From Kribbella sp. ALI-6-A (GTDB lineage Bacteria; Actinomycetota; Actinomycetes; Propionibacteriales; Kribbellaceae), in NCBI RefSeq assembly GCF_001984195.1, contig NZ_MTQN01000007.1:62001-126000 (forward strand): DNA of 64,000 nucleotides. The letters run 5' to 3'. The notes beneath the pieces were generated by a model. It saw nothing but the letters and a program-made list of their open reading frames with translations. It was not told the origin of the DNA and searched no databases. Numbering within the stretch: the first letter of the stretch is position 1; each line of letters opens with the position of its first letter. This document shows positions 16,766 through 25,661 of this stretch, in pieces. A program made the translations under genes and the position numbers.

Positions 16766-17794
16766 ATGGCGAACAGCATGCTCGGCCGGGACATGGCGGT
16801 CGACCTCGGTACGGCGAACACCCTGGTCTACGTCCGGGGTCGCGGCGTCGTGCTCAACGAGCCGTCCGTGGTCGCGATCCGGACCGACGAGCCGCGCGAA
16901 GCGGTCGCCTTCGGTCAGGAGGCCAAGAAGATGATCGGCCGGACGCCGGGCAACATCACCGCGATCCGGCCGCTCAAGGACGGCGTGATCGCCGACTTCG
17001 ACGCCGCCGAGCAGATGCTGCGCTACTTCATCCAGCGGGTGCACCGGCGCCGGTACTTCGCCAAGCCGCGGATCGTGGTCTGCGTGCCGTCCGGCATCAC
17101 CGCGGTCGAGCAGCGCGCGGTCCGCGACGCCGGCTACATGGCCGGAGCCCGCAAGGTCTACATCATCGAGGAGCCGATGGCCGCCGCGCTCGGCTCGAAC
17201 CTCGAGGTCCGCGACGCCACCGGCAACATGGTGGTCGACATCGGCGGCGGCACGACCGAGGTCGCGGTCATCTCGTTCGGCGGCATCGTCACCAGCCAGT
17301 CGATCCGGGTGGCCGGCGACGCGATCGACAAGGCCGTGGTCAACTACTGCAAGAAGGAGTACTCGCTGATGCTCGGCGAGGCCACCTCGGAGCAGATCAA
17401 GATGACGATCGGCTCGGCCTACCCGAGCGCCGACGGGCCGGACTCCGAGATCCGCGGCCGGGACATGGTCTCCGGTCTGCCGCGGACCGTGAAGGTGTCC
17501 TCGGCCAGCATCCGGCAGGCGATCGAGGAGCCGATCACGGCGATCGTCGACGCGGTCAAGGCGACGCTGGACAAGACCCCGCCCGAACTGGCCGGCGACA
17601 TCGTCGACCGCGGCATCGTGCTGACCGGCGGCGGCGCGCTGCTCAAGGGCATGGACGAGCGGCTGCGGCACGAGACCGGCATCCCGATCCACGTCGCGGA
17701 CAACCCGCTGGACGCCGTCGTGCTCGGCGCCGGCAAGTGCGTGGACAACATCGAGACGCTGAACCGCATCCTCGTCACCGACAACCGCCGCTGA
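16766..17794 (+). CDS. mreB: Rod shape-determining protein MreB
   Basis: Actin-like filament former that positions wall synthesis in rods and, in sporulating actinomycetes, thickens spore walls. 342 aa. Actin-fold motifs: phosphate-1 AVDLGTANT, phosphate-2 VVDIGGGTTEVAV, adenosine motif LTGGGALLKGMDERL. The ATG at 16766 was chosen over an in-frame upstream ATG because GGGAGGGGG precedes it by 6 nt. First gene of a five-gene operon with mreC, mreD, mrdA and rodA. Confidence 0.96.
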   Translation: MANSMLGRDMAVDLGTANTLVYVRGRGVVLNEPSVVAIRTDEPREAVAFGQEAKKMIGRTPGNITAIRPLKDGVIADFDAAEQMLRYFIQRVHRRRYFAKPRIVVCVPSGITAVEQRAVRDAGYMAGARKVYIIEEPMAAALGSNLEVRDATGNMVVDIGGGTTEVAVISFGGIVTSQSIRVAGDAIDKAVVNYCKKEYSLMLGEATSEQIKMTIGSAYPSADGPDSEIRGRDMVSGLPRTVKVSSASIRQAIEEPITAIVDAVKATLDKTPPELAGDIVDRGIVLTGGGALLKGMDERLRHETGIPIHVADNPLDAVVLGAGKCVDNIETLNRILVTDNRR

Positions 17795-17803
17795 TCCCAC
17801 CTC

Positions 17804-18724
17804 ATGCTCAAAGACCTCGGCACCCCCGCGAGAGGCCTGGTCCGTGCGGCCGGGCTGCCTCGTGAGATCCGCCGTCGCCGGACCGTGCTGGTGCTGGTGG
17901 TCCTGGCGTCGCTGACGCTGATCGTGCTCGACGCGCGCCGTTCGGCCGGTTCGCCGGTCGACCCGCTGCGGCACGCCGCCGCGACCGTCTTCGGGCCGCT
18001 GGAGTCCGGCGCGACGTCGGCCCGGCAGCCTGTGGACAACCTCCGCGACCGGTTCGCCGAACTGGATAGATTGAAGGCCGAGAACGAAAAACTCCAAGCA
18101 GAGAACGAGAAACTCACCACCGAGCTGCTGACCACCGACTACACCCGCAACCGCGCCGCCGAGCTGGACCGCCTGCTGAAGGTGGCTCCGGCGTACACGG
18201 TGACGCCGGCCAGGGTGATCGGGATCGGCGGCGCGCAGAGTTTCCAGCACACGGTGACCATCGATGCCGGAACGGCGGACGGAGTACGGCCGGACATGAC
18301 AGTACTGAACGGAGACGGGCTGGTGGGCCGCGTCGTGCGGGCCACCGACGCGACCGCCACGGTGCTGCTCATCGGCGACCGCAACTCGACCGTCGGCGGC
18401 CGGCTGAACTCGACGCTGGCGCTCGGCTTCCTGTCCGGCCGCGGCGAGATCGGCGGCACGCTGGACTACAAGCTGGTCGATCTGCGGGCCCGGCCGAAGG
18501 TCGGCGACCGGATCGTCACCTGGGGCTCGCGGGGCAACGCGCCGTACGTGCCGGGCGTGCCGATCGGCACCGTCACCTCCGTCACGCCGAACCAGGGCAC
18601 CCTCGGCTCGACCGCGACGGTGAAGCCGTTCGTCGACCCGACCCGGATCGACACCGTCGGCGTGGTCACCGGTCCGCCGGCCCGGCCGCCGCGCGGCACG
18701 GTCACGCCCGAGCAGGGGCGCTGA
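17804..18724 (+). CDS. mreC: Rod shape-determining protein MreC
   Basis: Bitopic scaffold linking MreB to the penicillin-binding protein. 306 aa: cytoplasmic Arg-rich N-terminus, transmembrane helix at about 27-43, coiled coil at about 80-125 (ELDRLKAENEKLQAENEKL), then the two beta-barrel periplasm-side domains (VTPARVIGIGGAQSF, GLVGRVV, VGDRIVTWGS). Starts 10 nt after mreB. The coiled-coil codons are locally AT-richer (GAACGAAAAACTCC) than their surroundings. Confidence 0.93.
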   Translation: MLKDLGTPARGLVRAAGLPREIRRRRTVLVLVVLASLTLIVLDARRSAGSPVDPLRHAAATVFGPLESGATSARQPVDNLRDRFAELDRLKAENEKLQAENEKLTTELLTTDYTRNRAAELDRLLKVAPAYTVTPARVIGIGGAQSFQHTVTIDAGTADGVRPDMTVLNGDGLVGRVVRATDATATVLLIGDRNSTVGGRLNSTLALGFLSGRGEIGGTLDYKLVDLRARPKVGDRIVTWGSRGNAPYVPGVPIGTVTSVTPNQGTLGSTATVKPFVDPTRIDTVGVVTGPPARPPRGTVTPEQGR

Positions 18725-18725
18725 G

Positions 18726-19259
18726 ATGATCGCGCTGCGGATCGCGCTGGCCGCGCTGTTCCTGATGGTCGCGGTCACCGTGCAGACCTCACTGCTGCCG
18801 CACATCGCGGTCGCGGGCGTCACCTGTGACCTGGTGATGATCGTCGTGGTCGGCCTGGCGCTGGCCCGCGGGCCGGAGTGGGGCGCGATCACCGGGTTCG
18901 CCGGCGGCCTGATGCTCGACGTCGTCCCACCCTCCGATCACACCGCCGGTCGCTGGGCGCTCGCCCTGGCCATCAGCGGGTACGTCGCCGGCCTGATCCG
19001 CCGCGAGACCTCCGCCGGGCCGGTCGGTCCGGTCGGCGTGGCCGGGACGGTCGTGCTCGGCGCCGCGCTGTCCCTCCTGCTCTACTCCGCGACCGGCTCG
19101 CTGCTGCACGACCCCGCGGTCGACTGGAGCCAGTTCGGCGTCCGCCTCGGCATCGCCGCCGGGTACGACGTGGTCGGCGCGATCGTGGTGATCCCGATCG
19201 TGCTCTGGTTGATGCGCCGAGTGCTGCCGGCCCGCGAACGCCGCCGGGCCCTGCCATGA
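18726..19259 (+). CDS. mreD: Rod shape-determining protein MreD
   Basis: 177-aa integral membrane protein with about five membrane segments; part of the rod complex with MreC and PBP2. The start lies 1 nt after the mreC stop and its stop overlaps the mrdA start (ATGA), so the three are translationally coupled. Sequence conservation in this family is low; identity rests on size, topology and context. Confidence 0.88.
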   Translation: MIALRIALAALFLMVAVTVQTSLLPHIAVAGVTCDLVMIVVVGLALARGPEWGAITGFAGGLMLDVVPPSDHTAGRWALALAISGYVAGLIRRETSAGPVGPVGVAGTVVLGAALSLLLYSATGSLLHDPAVDWSQFGVRLGIAAGYDVVGAIVVIPIVLWLMRRVLPARERRRALP

Positions 19260-21307
19260 GTTTCGACAGCTTCCACCCGGCGCCGCTGAAGGCCCGCATG
19301 CGGCTGTTCGTGATCGGGGTGCTGGTCTTCTCCTTGTTCTGCACGCTGTTCGCCCGCCTGTGGTATCTGCAGGTGATGGCCGGCGACAGCTACGCGAACG
19401 CCGCCGACAACAACCGCACCCGCGAGGTCCTCACTCCTGCGCCGCGCGGCACGATCGTCGACGCCCTCGGCCGGACGCTGGTCGGCAACCGGGTCTCCCT
19501 GGTGATCTCCGTCGACCGCTCGGTGCTGGCAAAGCTGACCGAGAAGCAGCAGGAGGGCGTGCTCGGCCGGCTCGCGAAGGTGCTCGGCCAGAAGCCGGCC
19601 GACCTGACCGCCCGGACCAAGCTGTGCGGCGAGCCGGGCGCGTCCAAGCCGCCGGCCTGCTGGAACGGTTCGCCGTACCAGCCGATCCCGGTGGCCAAGG
19701 ACGTCAGCGAGCAGGTCGCGATCGAGGTGATGGAGCGCCGCGAGGACTTCCCCGGCGTCGCCGCCGAATCGGCCGCGCTGCGCGCCTACCCAGCGCCGTA
19801 CGGGGTGAACGCGGCGCACGTCCTCGGCTACCTGTCGCCGATCACGACCGAGGAGCTGGACGAGGTCCAGGCCGCTGGGCAGGACCCGCTGATCCACCGG
19901 TCCGATCTGGTCGGCCGGGCCGGCGTCGAGCGGACGTACAACGCGATGCTGCGGGGGACTCCCGGAGTCAAGACCGTCAGCGTGGACGCCGTCGGCTACA
20001 CCACAGGCACGGTGAAGCAGACCGCGCCCGTGCCCGGTTCGACGCTGGTCACGAGCATCGACGCGCGGGTCCAGGCCTCGGTCGAGAAGGAACTGCGCGG
20101 CGCGATCCTGACCGCCCGCAAGCAGTACGACAAGATCACCAAGCGAAACTACGTCGCCGACTCGGGCGCGGCCGTGGTGATGGACACCAAGACCGGGCGC
20201 ATCGTCGCGATGGCGAGCTACCCGTCGTACGACCCGGGCGTGTGGGTCGGCGGGATCTCGCAGCGGGAGCTGGACGCGTTGTACTCGCCGCAGTCCGGGA
20301 CGCCACTGCTGTCACGGGCGCTGCAGGGTCAGCTCGCGCCGGGGTCGACGTTCAAGCCGATCACGACGGCGGCCGCGCTGGGCGCCGGGTACAGCCCGAA
20401 AACCCGGCTGGACTGCTCGTCGTTCTTCGAGGTGGGCAACCGCCGGTTCAAGAACTACGAGTCCGCGTCGTACGGGATGATCGGGTTCGATCAGGCGCTC
20501 GCGCTGTCCTGCGACACGTTCTTCTACCGGATCGCCTACGACCTGTGGCTCAAGGAGGGCGGCAACTCCGGGAGCATCGACGCGCTCGACCCGCTGGTCG
20601 AGATGGCGAAGAAGTTCGGCCTCGGCAAGCCGACCGGGATCGACCTGCCCGGCGAGGCGTCCGGCCGGATCGCCGATCGCAAGTGGAAGAAGGCGTACTA
20701 CGACGCACACAAGGACTACTACTGCAAGCTGGCCGACAATCCACTGGCCGGAACGTCGGAGTTCCTCCAGCAGTTCTCCCGCGAGTTCTGCGCCGACGGC
20801 TACCGGTACCGGGCCGGTGACGCCGTCAACTTCGCGATCGGGCAGGGCGACACCACTCTGACGCCGATCCAGCTGGCGACCGTCTACTCGGCGCTGTCCA
20901 ACGGCGGCATCCTGTGGGAGCCACGGGTCGCGCAGAAGGTGATCGGTCCGAACGGCCAGGCCAAGGTGATCCCGAGCAAGATCACCGCCCGGCTGCCGGT
21001 CCCGGTAGCCGACCTGCGCTACATCGACAACGCGTTGAAGGAGACCGTCCGGTCCGGCACGGCGGCCTGGAAGTTCAACGGGTTCCCGCTCGACCAGGTG
21101 CCGGTGAGGGCCAAGACCGGCACGGCCGAGGTCTACGGCAAGCAGACCACGTCGTGGCTCGCGTCGTACACCGACCGCTACGCCGTGGTGATGATGATCA
21201 GTCAGGCCGGTACGGGCTCGGGCGCCTCCGGTACGGCGGTCCGGCGCATCTACGAGACGCTCTACAACATCAAGCCCGCACCGCCGGCCGCGAAGAAGAC
21301 GCCATGA
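19256..21307 (+). CDS. mrdA: Penicillin-binding protein 2 (class B transpeptidase of the rod complex)
   Basis: Cross-links peptidoglycan during lateral or spore-wall growth. 683 aa. A single N-terminal anchor (about 14-35, FVIGVLVFSLFCTLFARL), dimerisation domain, then transpeptidase. Active-site motifs: Ser364-x-x-Lys367 (PGSTFKP), Ser418-Cys-Asp (the SxD form seen in PBP2s), Lys620-Thr-Gly (AKTGTAE). The ATG at 19256 overlaps mreD by 4 nt; an upstream in-frame extension inside mreD is not credible. Ends overlapping the rodA start. Confidence 0.94.
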   Translation: MSFDSFHPAPLKARMRLFVIGVLVFSLFCTLFARLWYLQVMAGDSYANAADNNRTREVLTPAPRGTIVDALGRTLVGNRVSLVISVDRSVLAKLTEKQQEGVLGRLAKVLGQKPADLTARTKLCGEPGASKPPACWNGSPYQPIPVAKDVSEQVAIEVMERREDFPGVAAESAALRAYPAPYGVNAAHVLGYLSPITTEELDEVQAAGQDPLIHRSDLVGRAGVERTYNAMLRGTPGVKTVSVDAVGYTTGTVKQTAPVPGSTLVTSIDARVQASVEKELRGAILTARKQYDKITKRNYVADSGAAVVMDTKTGRIVAMASYPSYDPGVWVGGISQRELDALYSPQSGTPLLSRALQGQLAPGSTFKPITTAAALGAGYSPKTRLDCSSFFEVGNRRFKNYESASYGMIGFDQALALSCDTFFYRIAYDLWLKEGGNSGSIDALDPLVEMAKKFGLGKPTGIDLPGEASGRIADRKWKKAYYDAHKDYYCKLADNPLAGTSEFLQQFSREFCADGYRYRAGDAVNFAIGQGDTTLTPIQLATVYSALSNGGILWEPRVAQKVIGPNGQAKVIPSKITARLPVPVADLRYIDNALKETVRSGTAAWKFNGFPLDQVPVRAKTGTAEVYGKQTTSWLASYTDRYAVVMMISQAGTGSGASGTAVRRIYETLYNIKPAPPAAKKTP

Positions 21308-22470
21308 GCCTGCTGACGATGCGGCCGGTGAGGTCCCGAGCTGTCCGGCGTACGGCGTTGTGGCAGGCCGACTGGGTCCTGGTGCTCGGCGTGGTCGCGC
21401 TCGCGTCGATCGGCGCGCTGCTGGTCTGGTCGGCGACGTACCAGCGGACCTCGCTCACCGGCGGGCACCCGCAGGCGTACCTGTTCCGGCACGCGCTGAA
21501 CTTCGCGATCGGCGCGGTGCTCGCCGTCGGCGCCGCGGTCACCGACCATCGCCGGCTTCGCATCCTCGCCCCACTGCTGTACGTCGCATCGGTGCTCGGC
21601 CTGATCCTCGTCCTCGTGCCCGGCGTCGGCGCGGTGATCAACGGGTCGCGGTCGTGGATCGAGCTGCCGTGGATGTCGATCCAGCCGAGCGAGTTCGCCA
21701 AGCTCGCGGTGATCGTTGGTATGGCGCTGCTGATCGCGGAGAAGGGCGAGACCAATCACCGGGAGAACGCCCGCACGATCGACGTCGCCCAGGCGATCGC
21801 GGTCGCGGCGATCCCGATCCTGCTGGTGATGCTGCAACCGGACCTCGGCACGGTGATGGTGCTGGGCTCGATCGTCTTCGGCATCATCGCCGTCTCCGGC
21901 GTCCCCAAGCGCTGGATGCTCGGGCTGGTCACCGCCGCGGTAGTGGTCGCGACGCTGGCGATCCAGTTCAACGTGCTGAAGGAGTATCAGCTCGCCCGCT
22001 TCACCGCGTTCGCCGACCCGTCCCAGGACCCGCAAGGCATCGGCTACAACGTCAACCAGGCCCGCATCGCGATCGGCAACGGCGGCGTCTTCGGCCAGGG
22101 CCTGTTCCACGGCTCCCAGACCCAGAACGCCTTCGTCCCCGAACAACACACCGACTTCGTCTTCACCGTCGCCGGCGAAGAACTCGGCCTGATCGGCGCC
22201 GGCGCCGTCATCGTCCTGTTCGCCGTCATCCTCTGGCGAGGCCTCCGCATCGCCGTCCACGCCCGCGACGCCTTCGACCGCCTCGTCGCCACCGGCATCG
22301 TCTGCTGGTTCGCCTTCCAGGCCTTCGAAAACATCGGCATGACCCTGGGCATCATGCCCGTCACCGGCCTACCGCTCCCGTTCGTCTCCTACGGCGGCTC
22401 GTCAATGTTCGCGGGCCTACTGGCAATAGGCCTCCTGCAGAACATCCACCTCCGCGCCCACGAGGTCTGA
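21304..22470 (+). CDS. rodA: SEDS peptidoglycan glycosyltransferase RodA
   Basis: Polymerises lipid II glycan strands in partnership with the upstream PBP2. 388 aa, about ten membrane segments. Conserved SEDS features: LFRHALNFAIG, WMSIQPSEFAKL, the invariant Asp region LQPDLGTVMV, and the C-terminal PFVSYGGSS. The ATG at 21304 overlaps the mrdA stop (ATGA). Called RodA rather than FtsW from operon context. Last gene of the mre operon; no clear hairpin follows, only a C-rich stretch. Confidence 0.94.
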   Translation: MSLLTMRPVRSRAVRRTALWQADWVLVLGVVALASIGALLVWSATYQRTSLTGGHPQAYLFRHALNFAIGAVLAVGAAVTDHRRLRILAPLLYVASVLGLILVLVPGVGAVINGSRSWIELPWMSIQPSEFAKLAVIVGMALLIAEKGETNHRENARTIDVAQAIAVAAIPILLVMLQPDLGTVMVLGSIVFGIIAVSGVPKRWMLGLVTAAVVVATLAIQFNVLKEYQLARFTAFADPSQDPQGIGYNVNQARIAIGNGGVFGQGLFHGSQTQNAFVPEQHTDFVFTVAGEELGLIGAGAVIVLFAVILWRGLRIAVHARDAFDRLVATGIVCWFAFQAFENIGMTLGIMPVTGLPLPFVSYGGSSMFAGLLAIGLLQNIHLRAHEV

Positions 22471-22535
22471 CCCACCCGCGGCAAGCCGGTCAGCCAACAA
22501 ACGACCCCAGCCCAAGCCAGTCGCCCAACCAGCAA

Positions 22536-22546
22536 CCCCCCCCCCC
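22536..22546 (+). repeat. Run of 11 cytosines
   Basis: Uninterrupted C11 between rodA and the convergent unknown gene, 5 nt outside the latter's stop. The longest homopolymer I noticed in the window. Either a slippage-prone site or a place where the assembly length may be wrong; no reading frame depends on it. Confidence 0.7.
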
Positions 22547-22551
22547 TCACC

Positions 22552-23391
22552 TCACCGCCGCAAGAACCACCGCCGCCGAGCCACCGGCAACACCATCTCC
22601 ACCGACCCAGTCAGAAAAACATCCGCACTCAAAACCACCCCCGGCAGCGGAACATCCACCCCACCAGGCAAACACACATCCACCTCGAACCCAGCCGACC
22701 GAACCCGCACCACCACAAACTCCTGCCCAGTCAGCATCGTCGTCCGCCGCTCCGCGTACCGCACCACCCCATTGAGCAACCCAACCGGCCGCAACCCCTC
22801 CTCCGACGACGCGAACATCCCCGTCGGGATGAACGACTCCGCAGCCAACCGCGGCGGCCATGGCAGGTCCTCATCGAAATGCTCCGGCCGAGGCCCCGCA
22901 TCAGCCCCCGCAAGCAAGCTGAAGTCAGAAGCAGCGAACGCCTCCGCATCCGCCAGGAACCTCACCTCAGGCGCCAACGCCACAACACTCGCCGCACCCT
23001 CGTACGACGAATCACCAAGCAACGGCAGCTCCTCGAGCTCGATCCCCAGCCGAGTCACCATCTCCCCGTCAACCACAACATCCGCCACCGCAGCCTCGCC
23101 ATTGACCCGGCGAACCCCACCTAACCGAACCACCCGCTCACCACCGAACGACGGCACAACCCGAGTGATCCCGCGCTTCCCCCGCGTCAGCAGCAACCGA
23201 GCCCCGGACGGATCCTCCCACCGCAGCAACTCCGTGCCATCGTCCGTACGAGCAACAAGCGAGGCCCGCGGCCCGATCCGCTCCACCAGATCGGCGAACT
23301 CCTCAGCAGTAGCCACACCCAAGCCCAGGCAGTCCAAGTTCGAAGCCATGGCGAAGACCTTGTCAGCCACCTGATCCGGACTCCAGTTCAT
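22552..23391 (-). CDS. Conserved-looking protein of unknown function
   Basis: 279 aa from the ATG at 23391; a GTG at 23409 is also possible. No signal peptide or membrane helix. Mixed alpha/beta composition, many short acidic and hydrophobic stretches, a C-terminal basic end (RRRWFLRR). The opening part (SPDQVADKVFAMASNLDCLGLG) looks like a compact N-terminal module and the rest reads as a soluble beta-rich domain. I do not recognise the family. Codon use has more A/C in third position than the neighbouring mre genes. Confidence 0.6.
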   Translation of the reverse strand: MNWSPDQVADKVFAMASNLDCLGLGVATAEEFADLVERIGPRASLVARTDDGTELLRWEDPSGARLLLTRGKRGITRVVPSFGGERVVRLGGVRRVNGEAAVADVVVDGEMVTRLGIELEELPLLGDSSYEGAASVVALAPEVRFLADAEAFAASDFSLLAGADAGPRPEHFDEDLPWPPRLAAESFIPTGMFASSEEGLRPVGLLNGVVRYAERRTTMLTGQEFVVVRVRSAGFEVDVCLPGGVDVPLPGVVLSADVFLTGSVEMVLPVARRRWFLRR

Positions 23392-23433
23392 CCGCCCGGA
23401 CGCCGCCACTTTGCCAGAACTGTCACATTTCGC

Positions 23434-23892
23434 TCAGCGCTGCGGAAGAGGCATCACCGTCGTTCGCCGATGATGCTCGAAGACCACCGAGCTCCGAATG
23501 TCCCCGATCTCCTGCCGCTTCGCCAGCTGCAGCACCAAGTCCCGCAGCGCCTGTGTGTCTTTCACCGCCACGTGCGCCAGGAAGTCCGAAGCCCCCGACA
23601 CCATGAACATCTCCAGCGTCTGCGGCAAGCTCTGCACGTACTCCTGGAACGCCGTCGCGACCGCCATCGCCTGCGGCCGGAGCTTGATCGAGATGATCGC
23701 CTGGGTGGACCGGTCGATCGCGTGCAGGTCGACCGCCGCGTGGTACCCGCTGATCACGCCACGATCCCGGAGCCCGCGGATCCGCTCCAGACAGGTCGAC
23801 GGCGCGATACCGAGTTCGGCGGCCATGTCGCGGTTGGTGCGCCGTGCGTCGTTCTGCAGCATCCGCAGGAGAGCCGTATCAAGTTCGTCCAT
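23434..23892 (-). CDS. Lrp/AsnC-family transcriptional regulator
   Basis: 152 aa: N-terminal winged helix (DELDTALLRMLQNDARRTNRD, then STCLERIRGLRDRGVISGY) and C-terminal RAM domain for amino-acid binding and oligomerisation. Binds DNA as dimers or octamers, effector usually an amino acid. The ATG at 23892 is preceded by GGTGGG. Divergent from the DUF2000 gene across a 7-bp dyad, so the two are probably linked in regulation. Confidence 0.9.
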   Translation of the reverse strand: MDELDTALLRMLQNDARRTNRDMAAELGIAPSTCLERIRGLRDRGVISGYHAAVDLHAIDRSTQAIISIKLRPQAMAVATAFQEYVQSLPQTLEMFMVSGASDFLAHVAVKDTQALRDLVLQLAKRQEIGDIRSSVVFEHHRRTTVMPLPQR

Positions 23893-23907
23893 GCCCACCA
23901 GTTTGCG

Positions 23908-23933
23908 CCAACCGCCGAATTTCGTTCGGTTGG
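23908..23933. promoter_or_regulatory. Dyad operator between AsnC regulator and DUF2000 gene
   Basis: CCAACCG (23908-23914), 12-nt AT-richer centre, CGGTTGG (23927-23933): perfect 7-bp arms just upstream of the regulator's start. Position and symmetry suit a Lrp/AsnC site. Confidence 0.5.
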
Positions 23934-24003
23934 CCAGCCGGTACGGCGTACGGGTGGCTAGCGTGCTGGGGGATCTGCTGAGCACGAGGAAGGGGTTCGT
24001 CCG

Positions 24004-24414
24004 ATGCTGGCGAACAAGATGGTCGTCGTGATCGCCGCCGAGGCGCCGATCGGGGTCGCGCTGAACACGGCGGCGCTGCTGGGCGTCGCACTCGGCCACC
24101 ACCACGAGCAGGTGGTGGGCGCGCCGGTCCAGGACGCGTCGGGCGCGGTGCACGCGGGGATGTGCGCGCATCCGATCCCCGTACTGCGTGCGTCGGCGGA
24201 GCAGCTGCACGACCTCCGCACGCAGGCGGCGGGCCGGGAGGGAGTCACGGTGCACGACATGAACCAGGTCGCGCAGCGCTCCCGCACGTACGAGCAGTAC
24301 GCGGCGACGCTCGGCGGGACGAAGCCGGAGGACCTGGAGTACCTCGGCCTCGGTCTGTACGGCCCGCGCTCGGCGGTCGATTCCTTGACGGGTGCCTTGG
24401 CGCTGTACCGCTAG
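24004..24414 (+). CDS. DUF2000 domain protein
   Basis: 136 aa, cytosolic, whole length in one domain (NKMVVVIAAEAPIGVALNT ... LYGPRSAVDSLTGALALYR). The family has a fold related to peptidyl-tRNA hydrolase 2 but no established reaction. The ATG at 24004 follows GAGGAAGGGG. It diverges from an AsnC-type regulator and is likely its target; the pairing suggests amino-acid-related metabolism. Confidence 0.8.
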   Translation: MLANKMVVVIAAEAPIGVALNTAALLGVALGHHHEQVVGAPVQDASGAVHAGMCAHPIPVLRASAEQLHDLRTQAAGREGVTVHDMNQVAQRSRTYEQYAATLGGTKPEDLEYLGLGLYGPRSAVDSLTGALALYR

Positions 24415-24433
24415 CTAGAACCAACCGAAGACC

Positions 24434-24570
24434 CGCCTTTGAGCACGGTTCGCTGCGACGTCGGCGCAGGTACGCCCGGGTCGTGCTGGGAGTCGCTGGC
24501 GAGGTCGGGCGGACTGCACCTCTTGCACGGTTCCGCCACGAGGTGGACGGGTGAGCGGTGCTCAAAGGCG
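24434..24570. repeat. 13-bp perfect inverted repeat, 111 nt apart
   Basis: CGCCTTTGAGCAC (24434-24446) and GTGCTCAAAGGCG (24558-24570) in the gap between convergent DUF2000 and asparaginase genes. The 111-nt interior contains smaller complementary pairs (CACCTC with GAGGTG). It could fold as one long structured RNA that terminates both genes, or be the footprint of a lost small element. No open frame of note inside. Confidence 0.6.
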
Positions 24571-24596
24571 CTTGGCGAAATCCGCAGCGGAGGCGG

Positions 24597-25598
24597 TCAG
24601 ATCGAGGGGACGATTTCGCCGACCGGGCGGCCGGCGCCGAGGACCGGGACGTGGCGGAGGGTGCTCGCGGGGGTGACGTCGGCGCCGCACTTCTCCAGGA
24701 GGGCGAGGGCAAGGGCCGTCGTCGCGCGCGGGTTTCCGTCGATCACCTTGACCGCTACCGCGTGGCCGTCCTGGGTGGCCATGGCGATGACTCCTTCGGC
24801 TCCGCCCTTGGCCAGTACGCCGGGGAGTAGGCGCATGGTGTCGGAGTTCACGTGGCCTCGGCCGCCGACGTATTCGGGGTGCTCGCGCATCGCGGTGGCG
24901 ACCTGGTGGTCGGGGGTGCCAGGTGTGGCGGTGGCGAGGCGGCTGAAGGCTCGGGCCAGGCCGGACAGGGGCATGCCGAGCAGGGGAGCGCCGCAGCCGT
25001 CGACGGTGACGATGTCGGTGGTTGCCCCGGTCAACCGTTCGACCTCGGACTGGATCACCTGCTGTACCGGGGCAGCGGGGTCGAGGTAGTGGGCAGCGGA
25101 GGCGCCAGGGGCCGGCGACCCGGCGACGCCGTTTCGTTGCGCAAGAACCACAGCACCCAGCAGCATCGCCGCATGCTTCCCGGAGCAGTTCATCCGCACC
25201 GGCTCCGGCTCGATGCCCTCGGCAATCAATCGGAAGCGCGTGGCCTCGTCCTCCGGCCGATCCGCCGGGCAACCAAGGGCCGAGCGGTCGAGCCCAGCGG
25301 CCGCCAACATCTGGTCGACCACCACGACGTGCCGGTCCTCGCCCGTGTGGCTCCCGGCGGCGATCGCCGTGGCAGGACCGTCCAGTTCAGCCCCCGCGAC
25401 CAGCGTGCCGACCGCCTGCAGCGGCTTCGCGGTCGACCGCGGCAGGATCACCGCGTCGACGTCCCCGGCGGCGAAGATCGGCGCGCCGGTCGGCGACAGC
25501 GCCACCGCCATTCCGAAGTGCCGGCTCTCGACGAAACCGTTGCGGACCACCGTGGCGAGCTCGACGACCCCGTCCAGCCCGGGAACACCCTTGACCAT
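24597..25598 (-). CDS. L-asparaginase II family amidohydrolase
   Basis: Hydrolyses asparagine to aspartate and ammonia. 333 aa, of the asparaginase II family (Rhizobium etli-type, unrelated to the E. coli enzyme). Signature segments: LPRSTAKPLQ (Ser55, Lys58, the family's Ser-Lys pair), AAGSHTGEDRHV, and NCSGKHAAMLL. No signal peptide, so cytosolic. The ATG at 25598 has TAGCTT 7 nt upstream and no Shine-Dalgarno sequence, suggesting a leaderless mRNA. Divergent from the next hydrolase by 63 bp. Confidence 0.88.
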   Translation of the reverse strand: MVKGVPGLDGVVELATVVRNGFVESRHFGMAVALSPTGAPIFAAGDVDAVILPRSTAKPLQAVGTLVAGAELDGPATAIAAGSHTGEDRHVVVVDQMLAAAGLDRSALGCPADRPEDEATRFRLIAEGIEPEPVRMNCSGKHAAMLLGAVVLAQRNGVAGSPAPGASAAHYLDPAAPVQQVIQSEVERLTGATTDIVTVDGCGAPLLGMPLSGLARAFSRLATATPGTPDHQVATAMREHPEYVGGRGHVNSDTMRLLPGVLAKGGAEGVIAMATQDGHAVAVKVIDGNPRATTALALALLEKCGADVTPASTLRHVPVLGAGRPVGEIVPSI

Positions 25599-25661
25599 GC
25601 CGCGAAAGCTAGCACCGCCGAACCCACCCCAAGCCCACCTGGCCCGCCCTAAAGTGGCAGC

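Noticed and set aside
22471..22551. Terminator for rodA
   Set aside because: I found no stem of useful length; only C-rich sequence with the C11 run.
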